A DNA stretch of 64,000 nucleotides from Cepaea hortensis (GCA_963921405.1 OY992876.1:342162800-342226799), one strand, 5' to 3'; numbered from the stretch's first letter, positions 40,227 through 53,899 are shown. Numbers and translations are program-made. Notes: generated from the sequence alone by a model not told the origin.

Positions 40227-41823
40227 TAGGGCTGTCAGATACGTGGGCACCAAAAGGAGGACATAATAAGTCGAAAAGGAGGACAAAGGAGGACATAATT
40301 AGACAAAAAGGAGGACAACGGAGGACATATTGAAAGTCTCATTTAAATCAGTCCAGATTAAACCCACAATCAGTACAATTTTATTACAATAGCTGCCAAT
40401 AAGTGTCTCTTACTGTATCTCATCTAGTTTTAGAGTGATAGAGTAATTGCTGATAGCTAATGTTGACATAGTCACAAAAATCCTTTAAAGTTTCTGTTCT
40501 GACAGTGTATATAGAAAAGTAATTGAATATCTTCAAGACAATAGATTCAACGTCAATCTGCATTAAATCTGCGCCGTGTTGGATGCAGTTGTGCAGAACA
40601 TGAGCAGAACATCCAACGCCTACTAATGGCTTGCTCAAGGCTTCCTTCAAATGCGAGAACAAATTTCTACATTCTCTTCGGTTAATGCCTCCAAAATTCA
40701 CATTGGCATTGTCACCAGCAAAAGCAACACTTTTGGAATACAAATCATGCTTTTGCAGTGTTCTCAAAATATACTGTGATATAGTTTCTGAGGCTTCATT
40801 TGGTGTGTTGTCTAACTCGAGAATCTTAGTTTGGATTACACCTGCTTTCCAGTCAAAGTACTGAACAACGATCGGAAATATTTTCTGCGAACCGTGATTG
40901 CTAGCATCTGTCGAAAGACCGAAACATGAAATACCATTACCACTTAAAGATTTATCCAATTCATCAATAGTGTGGGGGGCCAATTACCTGGTTTATTATT
41001 GCTTTAGTCTTTGCTTTTGCACAAGCAATATTTTTAGCAATTTCTGAATCTTCAAATAATATGTGCATCAAACCAGCTGTGCAGGTCATCGAGTTGTAAG
41101 GCTGATGATGACAAACTGTAAGAAATGCCAAAATTGCTTCAGCCTCATGCGCTTTCAGCAACACATTTGAGTACTTAGGCTGGAAAAAAAAGACGTCAAT
41201 GTGCTAGATGACGCGGACACTTTGATTAGGTTTCTATGTCTCTCACTGTCAACATGGCACTCCAAGTCAGTAGTTCTTTTGTTGGCAAAGGACAAGTAAC
41301 TATCGCAAACCGTGCACTTTGCCTAATTCTCGTTGCGTCCTTCAACGAAGCATGGAAACTTATTTTTCATAGTATTCGAGAATTTGCATGTGCTCTTTGC
41401 AGAAGCCATTTTCATAAACATAGACGGCAAAAATTACAAATTAAAAAAACAAGTTTAAGTGGCGTCTCTGCTACCGGAACCGGAAATAACATTAACATTT
41501 TCACCATAGAGACTACAGCATTGTTAGTGTTGCCGAATAGAGCAACAGTTAGATTCAAATTATACAAATAATTGATGTTTCATATTTGGTATAACTAGGA
41601 GAATTAAATAAATATTATTACGCAATGGGTTTTAATAAAGAATGTAAACACACGGTAGAGTGTATATACATTATAAGTTGTAATAACAATACATAAAAAT
41701 GAAAACATAAAATATTTAAAAAGCCGGACATTTTAAAGGTTTTTAGCTTTGCCTGCCGGACGGAGGACATTAGGCTAAAAAGGAGGACATGTCCTCTCTT
41801 TGCCGGACGTCTGGCAACCCTGG
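40227..41823 (-). mobile_element. hAT-2: decayed hAT transposon
   Basis: The left end TAGGGCTGTCAGATACG (from about 40227) and the right end, complement CAGGGTTGCCAGACGTCC (41805-41822), form imperfect TIRs of the YAGGGYTGYCAGA type, similar to hAT-1. Both lie against G-runs (40209-40225, 41822-41835), so the 8-bp target duplication could be poly-G; this is not provable by eye. Both ends have subterminal AGGAGGACAT repeats. The coding strand is minus and broken. Confidence 0.7.
40420..41412 (-). pseudogene. hAT-2 transposase pseudogene, N-terminal half
   Basis: From 41412 downward: a BED-like zinc finger with Cys-x2-Cys (AKCTVCDSYLSFANKR) and His-x5-His (CHVDSERH), interrupted by one in-frame TAG (about 41322). 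After a frame change near 41164 there is LLKAHEAEAILAF and FEDSEIAKNIACAKAKTKA. A second frame change in a C-run (about 40978) leads to LSTDASNHGSQK with the first catalytic Asp, AFAGDNANVNFGG, GCSAHVLHNC and YHSKTR, ending at a TGA where relatives have Trp. Downstream there is no transposase core, so the 3' half is deleted. This is the part that hAT-1 lacks, but the two families are only distantly related. Confidence 0.8.
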
Positions 41824-41874
41824 GGGGGGGGGGGGAAGAAACGGGCACCTAACGGACTATCCCCCCCAAGAAAC

Positions 41875-42330
41875 GGGGCGTCTAACAACCCTATGCACTG
41901 AGGGAGATGTGGAAAAACAGACAGGTTGACAGACACACGCAAAACGAGAGAACATGTCTGTTGCACCGCAAACTGGAATCCAGTTGAAACAAGTACTACT
42001 ATTAACGACCAGACAAAGCCAAGACAAAGATTACACATTAGGCCATATACTAACTACAGACAGAAGGCACAACTACGGGACAATAAGTTATTTCATTAAG
42101 AACCGGGACTGTCCCGGAAAACCTTGGATGTCTGACAATCCTATGCACAGACAGATAGACAGACAGACGCAAAACTAGGGAAAACGTCTATTGCACCGCA
42201 AACAGTGAACCAATTGAAACAAGTACCACCATTAACGACTAGACAAAGCCCATACCAAGATTACACATTAGGGGATGAACTGACTACAGACACAAGGCAC
42301 GACTATGGCATTAAGACATATGCCCCGAAG
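41875..42330. repeat. 230-bp tandem duplication with hAT-like ends
   Basis: ACGCAAAAC...GAGAACATGTCT at 41937 recurs at 42167 (ACGCAAAACTAGGGAAAACG), followed in both by TTGCACCGCAAAC, TTGAAACAAGTAC and AGATTACACATTAGG. The flanking segments GTCTAACAACCCTATGCAC (41880) and GTCTGACAATCCTATGCAC (42131) resemble the hAT-2 right terminus. It may be remnants of related non-autonomous hATs. Confidence 0.7.
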
Positions 42331-42426
42331 ACCAGAAGCAGAAAGACGCCTACTAGGAGAATTACCATGTCTGGTGTCTAGACAGCCAGGCCAGTATATG
42401 TCAACTTGACACAAAGGCAGGGATAA

Positions 42427-42690
42427 GTAACATATTTAACATACCATAATGACAGTTACATATATTGAAACAGACACAAGTAACATATTTAACATACCAG
42501 TATGACAGTTACATATATTGAAACAGACACAAGTAACATTTAACATACCATTACTACAGTTACATATATTGAAACAGACACAAGTAACATTTCACATACC
42601 ATTATGACAGTTACATATAATGAAACAGACACAAGTAACATTTAACATATCAGTATGACAGTTACATATATTAAAACAGACACAAGTGTG
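42427..42690. repeat. About 52-bp tandem repeat, 5 copies
   Basis: Unit: AAGTAACATTTAACATACCA, then TATGACAGTTACATATATTG and AAACAGACAC. Units vary by a few bases (an ATAT insertion). Confidence 0.9.
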
Positions 42691-42993
42691 TGACTGATGT
42701 TTTTCGTTCCCTTGCTTTGAACTCGAGCGTGATCCAGACGGGTGTTACTACTACTATAGTGTGTGTTTTTTTGGGTTGCCTCAATATAAAATTCAATATC
42801 TCAGTAACCAATTGAGGGAAAATGATAAGATTTAGCATATAACCTTATAATTATGTCCACCCAACAAAAAAATTTTTGTTCTGGAGATTGTACAGCAAAT
42901 TTCAATGTTTGGTTATATGCGGTATATATTTTTTTGCCCCCGCACTCATTCAATCATTTTAAGAGTATTACCGTTTCAACAAGACACACCCCC

Positions 42994-44410
<1,417 letters not shown>

Positions 44411-44458
44411 GATCAGTGGCAAGAAATCAAACGGGCGCGTCAACAGCGTGAAATAACA

Positions 44459-45439
44459 ATGGATGACAGTGCAACTCATGTCGTCATTGGAGACTCTCTG
44501 CTCAAGGGAATCTATAGTGACCGCATGTCATCTTCTGACAGCGAAACTACCTCGATCTACCCGCTACCAGGAGCTGACATTGACAGACTGACCTCTACAC
44601 TGCGGAAATTCAAGGTGAATGATAGAATTAGAAGAACAACAGTCCATATCGGTGTCAACAATATTATGAACAATCACACCATAAGCACCTCACAACTCGC
44701 TACATTGGAGGTGTTGTTGCGCAAGAAATTTCCTAAAGCATCTATTTTCTTTTCATCAATCATACTGCCATGTTATGGATTCCAGCGCCGCACTGCCGAT
44801 GCTGGCAATCTGACTCTACATAAATTTTGTCAAGAAACTAATAATGCTTTCATTAATAATACCCCGTATTTCACATCGCCGTCCGGGGCTCCCAAGAAAA
44901 AACTATATAAGGATCAATTACATTGTTCAAAACTAGGAACTAGCATACTAGCGAAGAACATAAAATATCCTGAACGTACACAACAATTAGAACCAGTTTC
45001 AGTTACAGGAGTAAACCGATCTTCACCTCCGGCTGTAGCCATCTCTCAGTGTTCAGAAAACACTCCTTCTCTTCCCACACCACCCTTGCCTGTACCCCAG
45101 GAACACAATGTTGTGAATAGCAACCCAAGCTCCAATCCAAATGTTGCTAAATATGATACTTTGTTTCCTACCTTGCCCGTAAAACAGTCTCCCTCTATGA
45201 TGTCAAAGAAGACACCGTTAAACAATGGTGCTGTACCGTCGATGCCTGCTTCCAATGTAGGCACTTCCAGTGACACTCATAGCAATCCCTCGCTGGACGG
45301 TAATCTACAACCCTATGAGTGGAACCGTCAACTTCAGCAGCTAATGCGATACAATCCTGCAGCCCTGCACCAAGCATTCATGATATCACTCCAGCAAAGA
45401 CATTTTCCTGCCCCCTCTAACAGCCTTAACTATTTCTAA
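44459..45439 (+). CDS. CR1-type ORF1 with SGNH/GDSL esterase domain
   Basis: A 326-residue protein from the ATG at 44459. An SGNH-hydrolase fold is indicated by VVIGDSLLKG (Ser13, block I), LPGADIDRL (Gly38, block II), HIGVNN (Gly65, Asn67, block III) and DQLHCSKLG (Asp152, His155, block V). An esterase domain in ORF1 is established for CR1-group LINEs, where it may help interact with membranes or the RNP; its exact role is not settled. Residues 165-326 are Pro/Ser-rich and low in structure. I chose the ATG at 44459 because the in-frame upstream start (43931) adds only CLSV repeat residues. There is no RRM or zinc knuckle. Confidence 0.85.
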   Translation: MDDSATHVVIGDSLLKGIYSDRMSSSDSETTSIYPLPGADIDRLTSTLRKFKVNDRIRRTTVHIGVNNIMNNHTISTSQLATLEVLLRKKFPKASIFFSSIILPCYGFQRRTADAGNLTLHKFCQETNNAFINNTPYFTSPSGAPKKKLYKDQLHCSKLGTSILAKNIKYPERTQQLEPVSVTGVNRSSPPAVAISQCSENTPSLPTPPLPVPQEHNVVNSNPSSNPNVAKYDTLFPTLPVKQSPSMMSKKTPLNNGAVPSMPASNVGTSSDTHSNPSLDGNLQPYEWNRQLQQLMRYNPAALHQAFMISLQQRHFPAPSNSLNYF

Positions 45440-45500
45440 ATAAAGTTTCGAAATCCCTGCAATTTGTATACCACAAGCGACATCTTCCTTTTAGTTTGTA

Positions 45501-48329
45501 ATGTTCGCTAATCACGATCAGTGGCTCAACAAACATGGTCTATATATAGGCCATCTCAACATCTTTCATCTGCTCAACAAATTACCTGAGCTCTCGGTAA
45601 TACTGTCCAAACAGTTCCATGTGTTTGGAATCACAGAAAGTCGTCTTAACGACAAAATAACCGACTCCGAAATCTCACTTAAGGGGTTTAAAGTAATTCG
45701 GAAAGATGCAAATCAAAAATTAGAGACAGGTATTGCTGTATACATTTCCAATTCTCTCAACTGGTCCCGTAGAAGTGATCTCGAGACAGTAGAGATAGAA
45801 TGTGTTTGGTTAGAGGTGAAGCCAGCCAGCCAACAACCGTTTCTCATTGGATACCTATATAGGAATCCTTGTGCCGGGTACAGTTGGTATGACTGCTTCA
45901 CTACAATGATGGATAGAGTGTTTACAGCAGGTAGAGAAGTTATGATACTAGGTGACTTCAACATAGATATTAGTAAATCCAACCAGACATGGGACGATAT
46001 CATTCTTTCTTACAATTTCAAACAACTAATAAACCGTCCCACAAGGGTTACTGACACATCCTCAACTACAATTGATCATATATATGTTACTTGTCCAGAT
46101 AATATTATTGAATGTTCTGTTCCTGTTTGTACAGTTAGTGACCACTACCCGGTATGTTGTACATGGTCAAGAATTGGGTTCAAACCTCTTAAACATAAAC
46201 ATGTAAGTATCAAATTTAGGAATTATAAAGCATTCAACCAAGATTTATTTTTGCAAGACTTAAGAAAAGCAGCCCTTGATCACGTTTACCAACTTCCTGA
46301 CCCGGACGATGCATTAGCTTTCTGGACGAAGACAGTGTACAATGTGTTCGATAAACACGTGCCAATCAAAGAAGTTCGAGTCAAAAATCAACATAAATCC
46401 CCATGGGTCACTAGAGAAGTGCTGCAAATCATGAGAGAGCGAGATACAGCACACAAAAATAAAGACTTCATCAATTACCGCAGACTAAGGAATAAAGTTA
46501 AATATGAAATTCGTAGGATTAAAAAAGATCATTTTAAAAATTTGATTGTAGATAATTCAAACAGTACAAATATATGGAAGGCTATTAACTTGCTAACCAA
46601 TAAGAAACGTCCTACAGAATCAGCAATAGCAAATTCTATAACATGCAATGAATTCAGTTGTTTCTTTCAATCGGAAATAGAGAATCTAAAGTCTTCAATA
46701 CCAGACTCATCGTGTAATTTAAGTTCACTGACATCATTCTGTGAGGAGAAGTGCACCAGAAATATTCCCGCTGAGATTCCTTTAATGTCTGTTGCAGACG
46801 TTTATAAATATCTCTTGAACCTCAAATCAACAAACTCACACGGCCTAGATGGTATCAGTAATAGAATTCTTCGTTGTGCTGCACCAGTCATTAGCGAGTC
46901 CTTAACGTTCATATATAACCAGTGCCTGGCCAAAAACTACTTTCCATCTGCATTTAAAATTGCTAAAGTGTTTCCGCTAATTAAAAATGGCTCAATCGAT
47001 AATAGTGTTTTGGGTAATTATAGACCTATTTCCTTACTATCGTCGCTATCAAAACCACTAGAAAAACACATTCATAAAATAACGTTACACCATTTAATTA
47101 ACAATGATCTAATAATTAACAGTCAATCTGGGTTTCGACCTAAATATTCTTGCCATAGTGCTCTAACAAAAATGACCGATAACTGGCACTTAAACATCAA
47201 CAACGGTAGAATTTGTGGAGCGGTGTTTGTAGACTTTAAAAAAGCTTTTGATATGGTAGATCACGATATTTTAATTAGAAAACTAAAGCAAATGAAGACA
47301 AGCACCAACATGGTGAACATAATTACGTCATTTCTATCCGACAGGCAACAAGTCGTGTCCTTCAACAACTGTCTATCAAGACCCACACAGCTTAATATTG
47401 GTGTGCCTCAGGGCTCAATACTAGGTCCGCTGCTTTTTGCAGTTTATATTAATGATCTTCCTTTATATATCAATACAACTTGTGATCTATTTGCAGACGA
47501 CTGTACTATATATACTAGTCAAGAAAACCGTAGTGAATTAGAGAATTCTTTACAAAAGGAACTTGATAATCTTACTAGATGGAGCAATGAAAACCGCATG
47601 CAAATTAACATCGACAAAACCAAATCCATGCTAATAACGACCAGACAAAAACTACAGACACTAGCCATAACCGGATCACCGCTCGAACTCCGCATGGGCA
47701 CGTTACCCATAGTTAATGTAACTGAACATAAAACACTAGGGCTTTTAATAGACAGCCATTTGAACTGGAGCTCTCATGTTCACGCTCTTACCAAGAAAAT
47801 AGCACAAAAAGTTTACCAACTTGCTAAAATTCAGCACTTCCTGGACGAAAGCACACGAAAAATATTCTATACATGCTATATCCAATCACATCTCGATTAC
47901 TGTTCCACAGTTTGGGATGGTTGCCCTAAATCTAATTTAAAACGACTATGTTCTCTACAAAACCGAGCTATTCGTCTGGTTTCTGGCATAAAGCACGTTG
48001 AAAGTAATAATTTGTACAGTCATCTAAGACTTCTACCACTACAAAAGCGCTTCCTTTTCAACAAAGCCAAATTAGTGAATAAAATTATATCTCAAAATAC
48101 CCCAGAGTATCTTCTGCCGCTGATTCAATCTAATGCAATGAACAGCAAGCGCCTAAATTTGTTACATGTCTCAAAGCCTAGATTGAACCTATACAAAACA
48201 TGTTTCGCCTATTCTGGTGCTCACTTATGGAATGATCTGCCTCCAGATCTGAAAACTCCAATGAGTCCCTACACATTTAACCGAAAACTCTTTCAATACT
48301 TAATCCATACCGACTATATGCCACCATAA
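45501..48329 (+). CDS. CR1-like ORF2: endonuclease-reverse transcriptase
   Basis: A 942-residue protein with no stops. The endonuclease spans residues 14-225: GHLNI (Asn20), GITESRLND (Glu46), LGDFNIDI, TTIDHIYV and VSDHYPVCC. The RT spans about 450-760: GLDGISNRIL, NYRPISLLSSLSKPLEKHI, VFVDFKKAFDMVDHDIL (motif A), GVPQGSILGPLLFAVYINDL (motif B), the catalytic FADD at 664-667, then KTLGLLIDSHLNWSSHV. The C-terminus has WDGCPKSNLKRLCSLQNRA and ends DYMPP, the same as the copy at 55383. There is no RNase H, as expected for CR1/L2. It starts in a different frame from ORF1, 61 bp downstream. Confidence 0.93.
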   Translation: MFANHDQWLNKHGLYIGHLNIFHLLNKLPELSVILSKQFHVFGITESRLNDKITDSEISLKGFKVIRKDANQKLETGIAVYISNSLNWSRRSDLETVEIECVWLEVKPASQQPFLIGYLYRNPCAGYSWYDCFTTMMDRVFTAGREVMILGDFNIDISKSNQTWDDIILSYNFKQLINRPTRVTDTSSTTIDHIYVTCPDNIIECSVPVCTVSDHYPVCCTWSRIGFKPLKHKHVSIKFRNYKAFNQDLFLQDLRKAALDHVYQLPDPDDALAFWTKTVYNVFDKHVPIKEVRVKNQHKSPWVTREVLQIMRERDTAHKNKDFINYRRLRNKVKYEIRRIKKDHFKNLIVDNSNSTNIWKAINLLTNKKRPTESAIANSITCNEFSCFFQSEIENLKSSIPDSSCNLSSLTSFCEEKCTRNIPAEIPLMSVADVYKYLLNLKSTNSHGLDGISNRILRCAAPVISESLTFIYNQCLAKNYFPSAFKIAKVFPLIKNGSIDNSVLGNYRPISLLSSLSKPLEKHIHKITLHHLINNDLIINSQSGFRPKYSCHSALTKMTDNWHLNINNGRICGAVFVDFKKAFDMVDHDILIRKLKQMKTSTNMVNIITSFLSDRQQVVSFNNCLSRPTQLNIGVPQGSILGPLLFAVYINDLPLYINTTCDLFADDCTIYTSQENRSELENSLQKELDNLTRWSNENRMQINIDKTKSMLITTRQKLQTLAITGSPLELRMGTLPIVNVTEHKTLGLLIDSHLNWSSHVHALTKKIAQKVYQLAKIQHFLDESTRKIFYTCYIQSHLDYCSTVWDGCPKSNLKRLCSLQNRAIRLVSGIKHVESNNLYSHLRLLPLQKRFLFNKAKLVNKIISQNTPEYLLPLIQSNAMNSKRLNLLHVSKPRLNLYKTCFAYSGAHLWNDLPPDLKTPMSPYTFNRKLFQYLIHTDYMPP

Positions 48330-48416
48330 TTCATTTACTGGTATAATTGTTCAGTATAATTGTTCATTATAATTGTTTAACTATAATTGTTCACTATATA
48401 TGTGTGTGCGTGTGGG

Positions 48417-48419
<3 letters not shown>

Positions 48420-48500
<81 letters not shown>
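48420..48500. repeat. (GA)n microsatellite
   Basis: GA tract next to the LINE 3' end, followed by GT/GA-rich low-complexity sequence to 48840. Confidence 0.95.
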
Positions 48501-48502
<2 letters not shown>

Positions 48503-48838
48503 GGGTGTTAGAGAGAGGGAGAGAGTGGATGCGTGTGTGCGCACGTGCATGCGTGTGTGTGGAGAGAGTGATTGAGCGAGAAATGGTGGGGGAATGTGTC
48601 AGTGCATGCATTCGTACGTGTATGTGTGAGAGTGAGTGAGGGAATGTAGGCGTGCTTGCGTTCATGTGCATGCGTTCATGTGTATGTGTATGTGTGAGAG
48701 AGTGTGATTGAGAGAGAGTGTGTGTGTGTGTGTGTGTGTGTGAAGGATTGTGTGTTAGAGAGTTAGACAGTGGGAGAGTTGATGTGTTAGTGTATGTGTG
48801 TGAGCGCGTGCATGCGTGTGAGTGTGTGTATATGAAAG

Positions 48839-48839
<1 letters not shown>

Positions 48840-48925
<86 letters not shown>
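48840..48925. repeat. (GA)n microsatellite
   Basis: Uninterrupted GA tract. 48926-49070 holds nothing recognisable apart from a short CATGTTATGTAACACGC duplication (48937 and 48953). Confidence 0.95.
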
Positions 48926-48927
<2 letters not shown>

Positions 48928-49069
48928 GAGCAGATGCATGTCATGTAACACGCATGTTATGTAACACGCGAATCCATATGTTTGTGTATTCTCATCTGTC
49001 ATATTATCAGTTAAATACCATTTGATTTTATCATGCATAATATAAACTAATGTTCATTACTGTAGTTTG

Positions 49070-49284
49070 AGTGAGAGAGTCAGTGAGTGTGAATGAGAGA
49101 CAGAACGAGTGAGCGTGAGAGTGAATGAGTGAGCGGGAGAGTGAATGAGTGAGCGGGAGAGTGAATGAGTGAGCGGGAAAGTGAATGAGTGAGCGGGAAA
49201 GTGAATGAGTGAGCGGGAGAGTGAATGAGCGGGAGAGTGAATGAATGAGCGGAAGAGTGAATGTGTGAGCGTGAGAGTGAGTGA

Positions 49285-49358
<74 letters not shown>
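49070..49358. repeat. 16-bp GAGTGAATGAGTGAGC repeat and (GA)n
   Basis: About 10 units of GAGTGAATGAGTGAGCGGGA-type sequence (49090-49260), then GT and GA tracts to 49358. Confidence 0.92.
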
Positions 49359-49539
49359 CATCACTATTTTTACGTCACATACATTTTATGTACACATTTT
49401 TCTCCATGTTTAACATTTTTATGAGACTGCTCATGACAAGTGTCAGTGTATATGTGTGAGTAAAGTGTGAGAGTTTCTTCATACTAGTTTCAATACTATC
49501 GTGAGACATTTTGTATGTGTCTAGATGTGAGGAAGTGTG

Positions 49540-51235
49540 AGTGTATGTGGGGGATATGTGTGGGTAGTGGGTGTGTGTGTGGGGGGTGTGTGGGTGGGGT
49601 GTGTGTGGGTGGGGGTATGCGTTTGGATGGGTTGGGGTGTGTTGGTTTTGGTGGGTAGTGGTATTTGTGGGTGTTGGTGGGATGTGTGGATGGATGTGTG
49701 GGGGTGAAAGTAGGGGTGTTGGAATGGGTGTGGGGGATGTGTGTATGGGTGGAGGATATGTGTATGGGACGGATGCAGGGGATGTGTGTTTATGTGGGTG
49801 GAGATGTGTGGACGGTTTGAGGAAGTATGTGTAGGAGGCGGGGTTGTGTGGGTAGGGGATTGTGTTGGGTGGATTGGGGATGCAAGGGCGGGTGGGGAGA
49901 AGTGTATGGTGTGTGGGTTTGAGATATTTGTGCGGTGTGTTGGTGGGGGATGTGTGAATGATGTGTGGGTGGAGGGTATGTTTGTGGAGGTATGGGTGGA
50001 GGATAGTGTGTGGTGTGGGGGATGTGTGTGATGGGTGCGGGGAATGTGCGTATGAATGGGGTATATGTATGGGTGAGTAGGGGATTGTGGTGGTTGGGGG
50101 AAGTATGTGGGGGAGTGTTGGTGGGAGATGTGTGTGTTTGGATGGGGAATGTGTGGGTGGGGGTGTGTGAGTGAGTGGCTTAGGGATGTGTAAGTGGGTG
50201 AGGGAGTTGTATGTGTCGGGGTGGGATGTGTGAGTGGGTGGAGGATGTGTGTGGGGTAGGGGTATTGTGATCGAGAGATGTTTGGTTGGGGGGGGGGGGG
50301 TGGGTGCATAGTGGAGAATGTATGCGTGAGTGAGTGTGTGTTGGTGGACGGGTAGGGAATGCGTGTGTGGGTGGGGAGAGGTGTGTGGTGTGTTGGTTGG
50401 GGATATTGTGTGGGTGAGGTATGTGTGTGTGGGTGGGGGATTTTTGTGTTTTGTTTTGTTTTTGTGTTGTGTGAGTGGGGGTATGTGGGGTGGATGGGTA
50501 AGGGTATCTGTGTGGGTGTGGGTGGGAATATTGTGTGGTATCTGGGTGGGGGATATGTGTGTGGTGTGTAAGTGGGGATGTGTTGGTGAGGGATATGTGT
50601 GTGTGTGGTGCGTGGGTTGGGAATAGTGCATGATAGGAGGTGTATGTGATGTGCGGGTGGGGGATTAGGTTAAGGCATGTGTGGGTGGGTGGAAGTTGTA
50701 TGTGTGGGTGGTGGGGTGTGTGTTAGTGGATTGGGGATGTATGGGTGGTTAGAGAGATGTGTGTGTGTGGGGTGGGGGTAGGGACATGTCAGTTGGTGGG
50801 GATGTGTGTGTATGGTTTGGGAATGTGTGAGTGGATGTGCGATGTGTGGGTTGGTGGGGGATTGTGTGCATGGGTGGGGAATATGTTGTCGATGGAGATG
50901 TGGCTGGGGGATGGGTGGTTTGAGGTGTGGGTGGGGAGAGGATGTGTGGGGTAGTATGTGTATGTGGATGGGCGTAGGATGTGTGGGTTGGTGGGGGAAT
51001 GTTTGTGGGTGGCGAGTGTGTTTTGGTTGGGGGATCAGGCGAGGGCAGTGTGTGTGGGTGGGGGATGTGCGGGAGGGGGATGGATCGGTTGGTGGGGTAT
51101 GTATGTGTCCCTTGGTGTGCGTGTGTGTCGGTAGGTGGGGGTGTGTATGTGTCCCTTGGTGCGCGTGTGTGTGGGTAGGTGGGGGTGTTGTGTGGGTGGG
51201 GTGATGTATGGATAGGTGGGAGATGGGCTTCATAA
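49540..51235. repeat. 1.7-kb G/T-rich degenerate array
   Basis: The plus strand is almost devoid of C. GGGGATGTGTGTGGGTGG-like units of about 30-40 bp are strongly diverged. The 418- and 262-codon Pro/His/Thr frames on the minus strand and the Gly/Val/Cys frames on the plus strand are artefacts. Confidence 0.9.
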
Positions 51236-51249
51236 CATGGTAATTAGCC

Positions 51250-52518
<1,269 letters not shown>

Positions 52519-52532
52519 GTCTAATCTATCTA

Positions 52533-52612
<80 letters not shown>
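52519..52612. repeat. (CTAT)n microsatellite
   Basis: CTAT array continuing from the CTGT array, ending at an RTE relic. Confidence 0.95.
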
Positions 52613-52613
<1 letters not shown>

Positions 52614-53340
52614 ATATTATTGACTTTTCGTCTCCCCCCTCCCCAATTATGATTCCATTTATATCTTCTACATTTCTGAAAATATTTTCACTGTATAGGG
52701 AAAACAGATCTGGAGACATTACACATCCTGTCTCACACCTCTCTTAATAGATATATTATATTTCATTATATGTTTTTTTTAATAAGTCTAAGGTCCTTCC
52801 GATCAATTTGTAGATCTGCAAGCATCTCTACAATGTTGGCATGTCTTACTTTATCGAAAGCCTTTGTGCAGTAAATAAAGCAAATATGTAGATCTTTGTT
52901 TACTTCTGTAGATGGGACGCATAGGTGTTTCCAAGGCACCAGGGCCGGGTTATATATATACTGGCCAAGACCTATTGACGCGTCCTCGTCGAGCGTCCTA
53001 GGCAACAGGTCCCTTCGGGGTCCTGGCTAAAGTCAGTAGGATCGCCGATTCCTCCGAAGTCGGAGAGTGTCTACCTGTACGGCGAGGAACCACCAGTCTG
53101 CACACCAATAAGCCAGACATGGGACAACGGAAACTCACACAAACCTCAGGTCCTGTATGACATCACACTGATGTTGGACAACACGATGCCTTCATCCGAC
53201 ATACAGGACTTCGCCTTGGAGCTCAAGTCAACGAACACAAGCAAGCAAACAAGCACTTCTGTAGATCGTTCCATTATTGTTCGCAGCACATACACAGCAT
53301 TTACTGTACATATGAGAGTGTATGTGACCCTAAAACTGAA
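52613..53340 (-). pseudogene. RTE-A LINE relic split by a short element
   Basis: Minus strand. 53330-53267 reads TVNAVYVLRTIMERSTEV. After the insertion, 52913-52780 reads EVNKDLHICFIYCTKAFDKV (motif A with Asp to Tyr change) and DLQIDRKDLRL, and 52760-52630 recalls the motif B/RQGCVMSPDLFSLYSENIF region. It is close to the intact protein at 5753-8905. It ends in the (CTAT)n array before the YADD motif. Confidence 0.88.
52914..53254 (+). mobile_element. Unclassified SINE-like element (family F) with TSD
   Basis: A 341-bp insertion flanked by ACTTCTGTAGAT at 52902-52913 and 53255-53266. It ends in a CAAGCAAGCAAACAAG tail, so the orientation is plus. GC-rich body; CCTCCGAAGTCGGAG (about 53055-53069) is a perfect inverted repeat around one base. 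I see no clear A/B boxes. No second copy was noticed here. Confidence 0.82.
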
Positions 53341-53539
53341 TAAAGATCTAGAGATTGTTCCGCGAGTCATGATTACAGCGACTTTCTGCAAAAGACTTTC
53401 TACCTGGTGATGGTCAGTGTGTTTGATTATCTCCACTCCTTTCCTCCTCTTTTATGACCGCAGCTCAATACCTGCGAATGTATATTCCGTGCTTTTTAAC
53501 CAGGATAGAAAAAAACATTAATATCTTAAGTGAACATGG

Positions 53540-53795
53540 CCGGTCTCCCTGGCCTAGGTGTTAGCGACTTTCTCCGTAATCCCGTATACTCTCGTGAGTA
53601 ACGTGGCGTGCGCGAGAATCGGTGGCGGTTCTAGCCGCGTCTGTAACTTACGGGGTATGTGAGCCGGTCGCTCAGAAAGCAATGGCAAACTACTGAACGT
53701 AATCTTGCCAAGAGATCAACAATCAGCTGAAAGATGCTGATGTTGACAGCGATGTCCTGTAAAGGATATGCGAACACACACCAAAAAAAAAAGTT
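53540..53795 (+). mobile_element. SINE family A, best complete copy
   Basis: It starts CCGGTCTCCCTGGCCTAGG. The head has TAGGTGTTAGCGACTTTC and CGGTTCTAGCCGCG (B-box-like). The body has CAGAAAGCAATGGCAAACTA and CTTGCCAAGAG. The tail is TGTCCTGTAAAGGATATGCG plus CACACACC and an A-run. AACATGG at 53533-53539 and 53796-53802 is a 7-bp TSD. Confidence 0.85.
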
Positions 53796-53899
53796 AACAT
53801 GGGGTGTCCTGTATTTAATTACGAAATCCAGAAAAGAACTTCAATGGATGTGCAAAATTATATTTCATTGTAAATTTCATTATGTAATGCATCGATATC

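Larger units (their letters stand above)
44411..48400 (+). mobile_element. CR1-like LINE with two intact ORFs
   Basis: A two-ORF non-LTR retrotransposon: esterase-type ORF1 and endonuclease-RT ORF2 separated by 61 bp, then a short 3' end of four imperfect 14-bp repeats (TATAATTGTTCANT, 48341-48396). Both ORFs are uninterrupted, so this copy may be young. The true 5' end is uncertain because the sequence starts at a (CTGT)n array. No TSD was found. Confidence 0.88.

Noticed and set aside
49375..50631. 418- and 262-codon Pro/His/Thr-rich ORFs
   Set aside because: Artefacts of the G/T-rich array, with no domain and equally long frames on the other strand.
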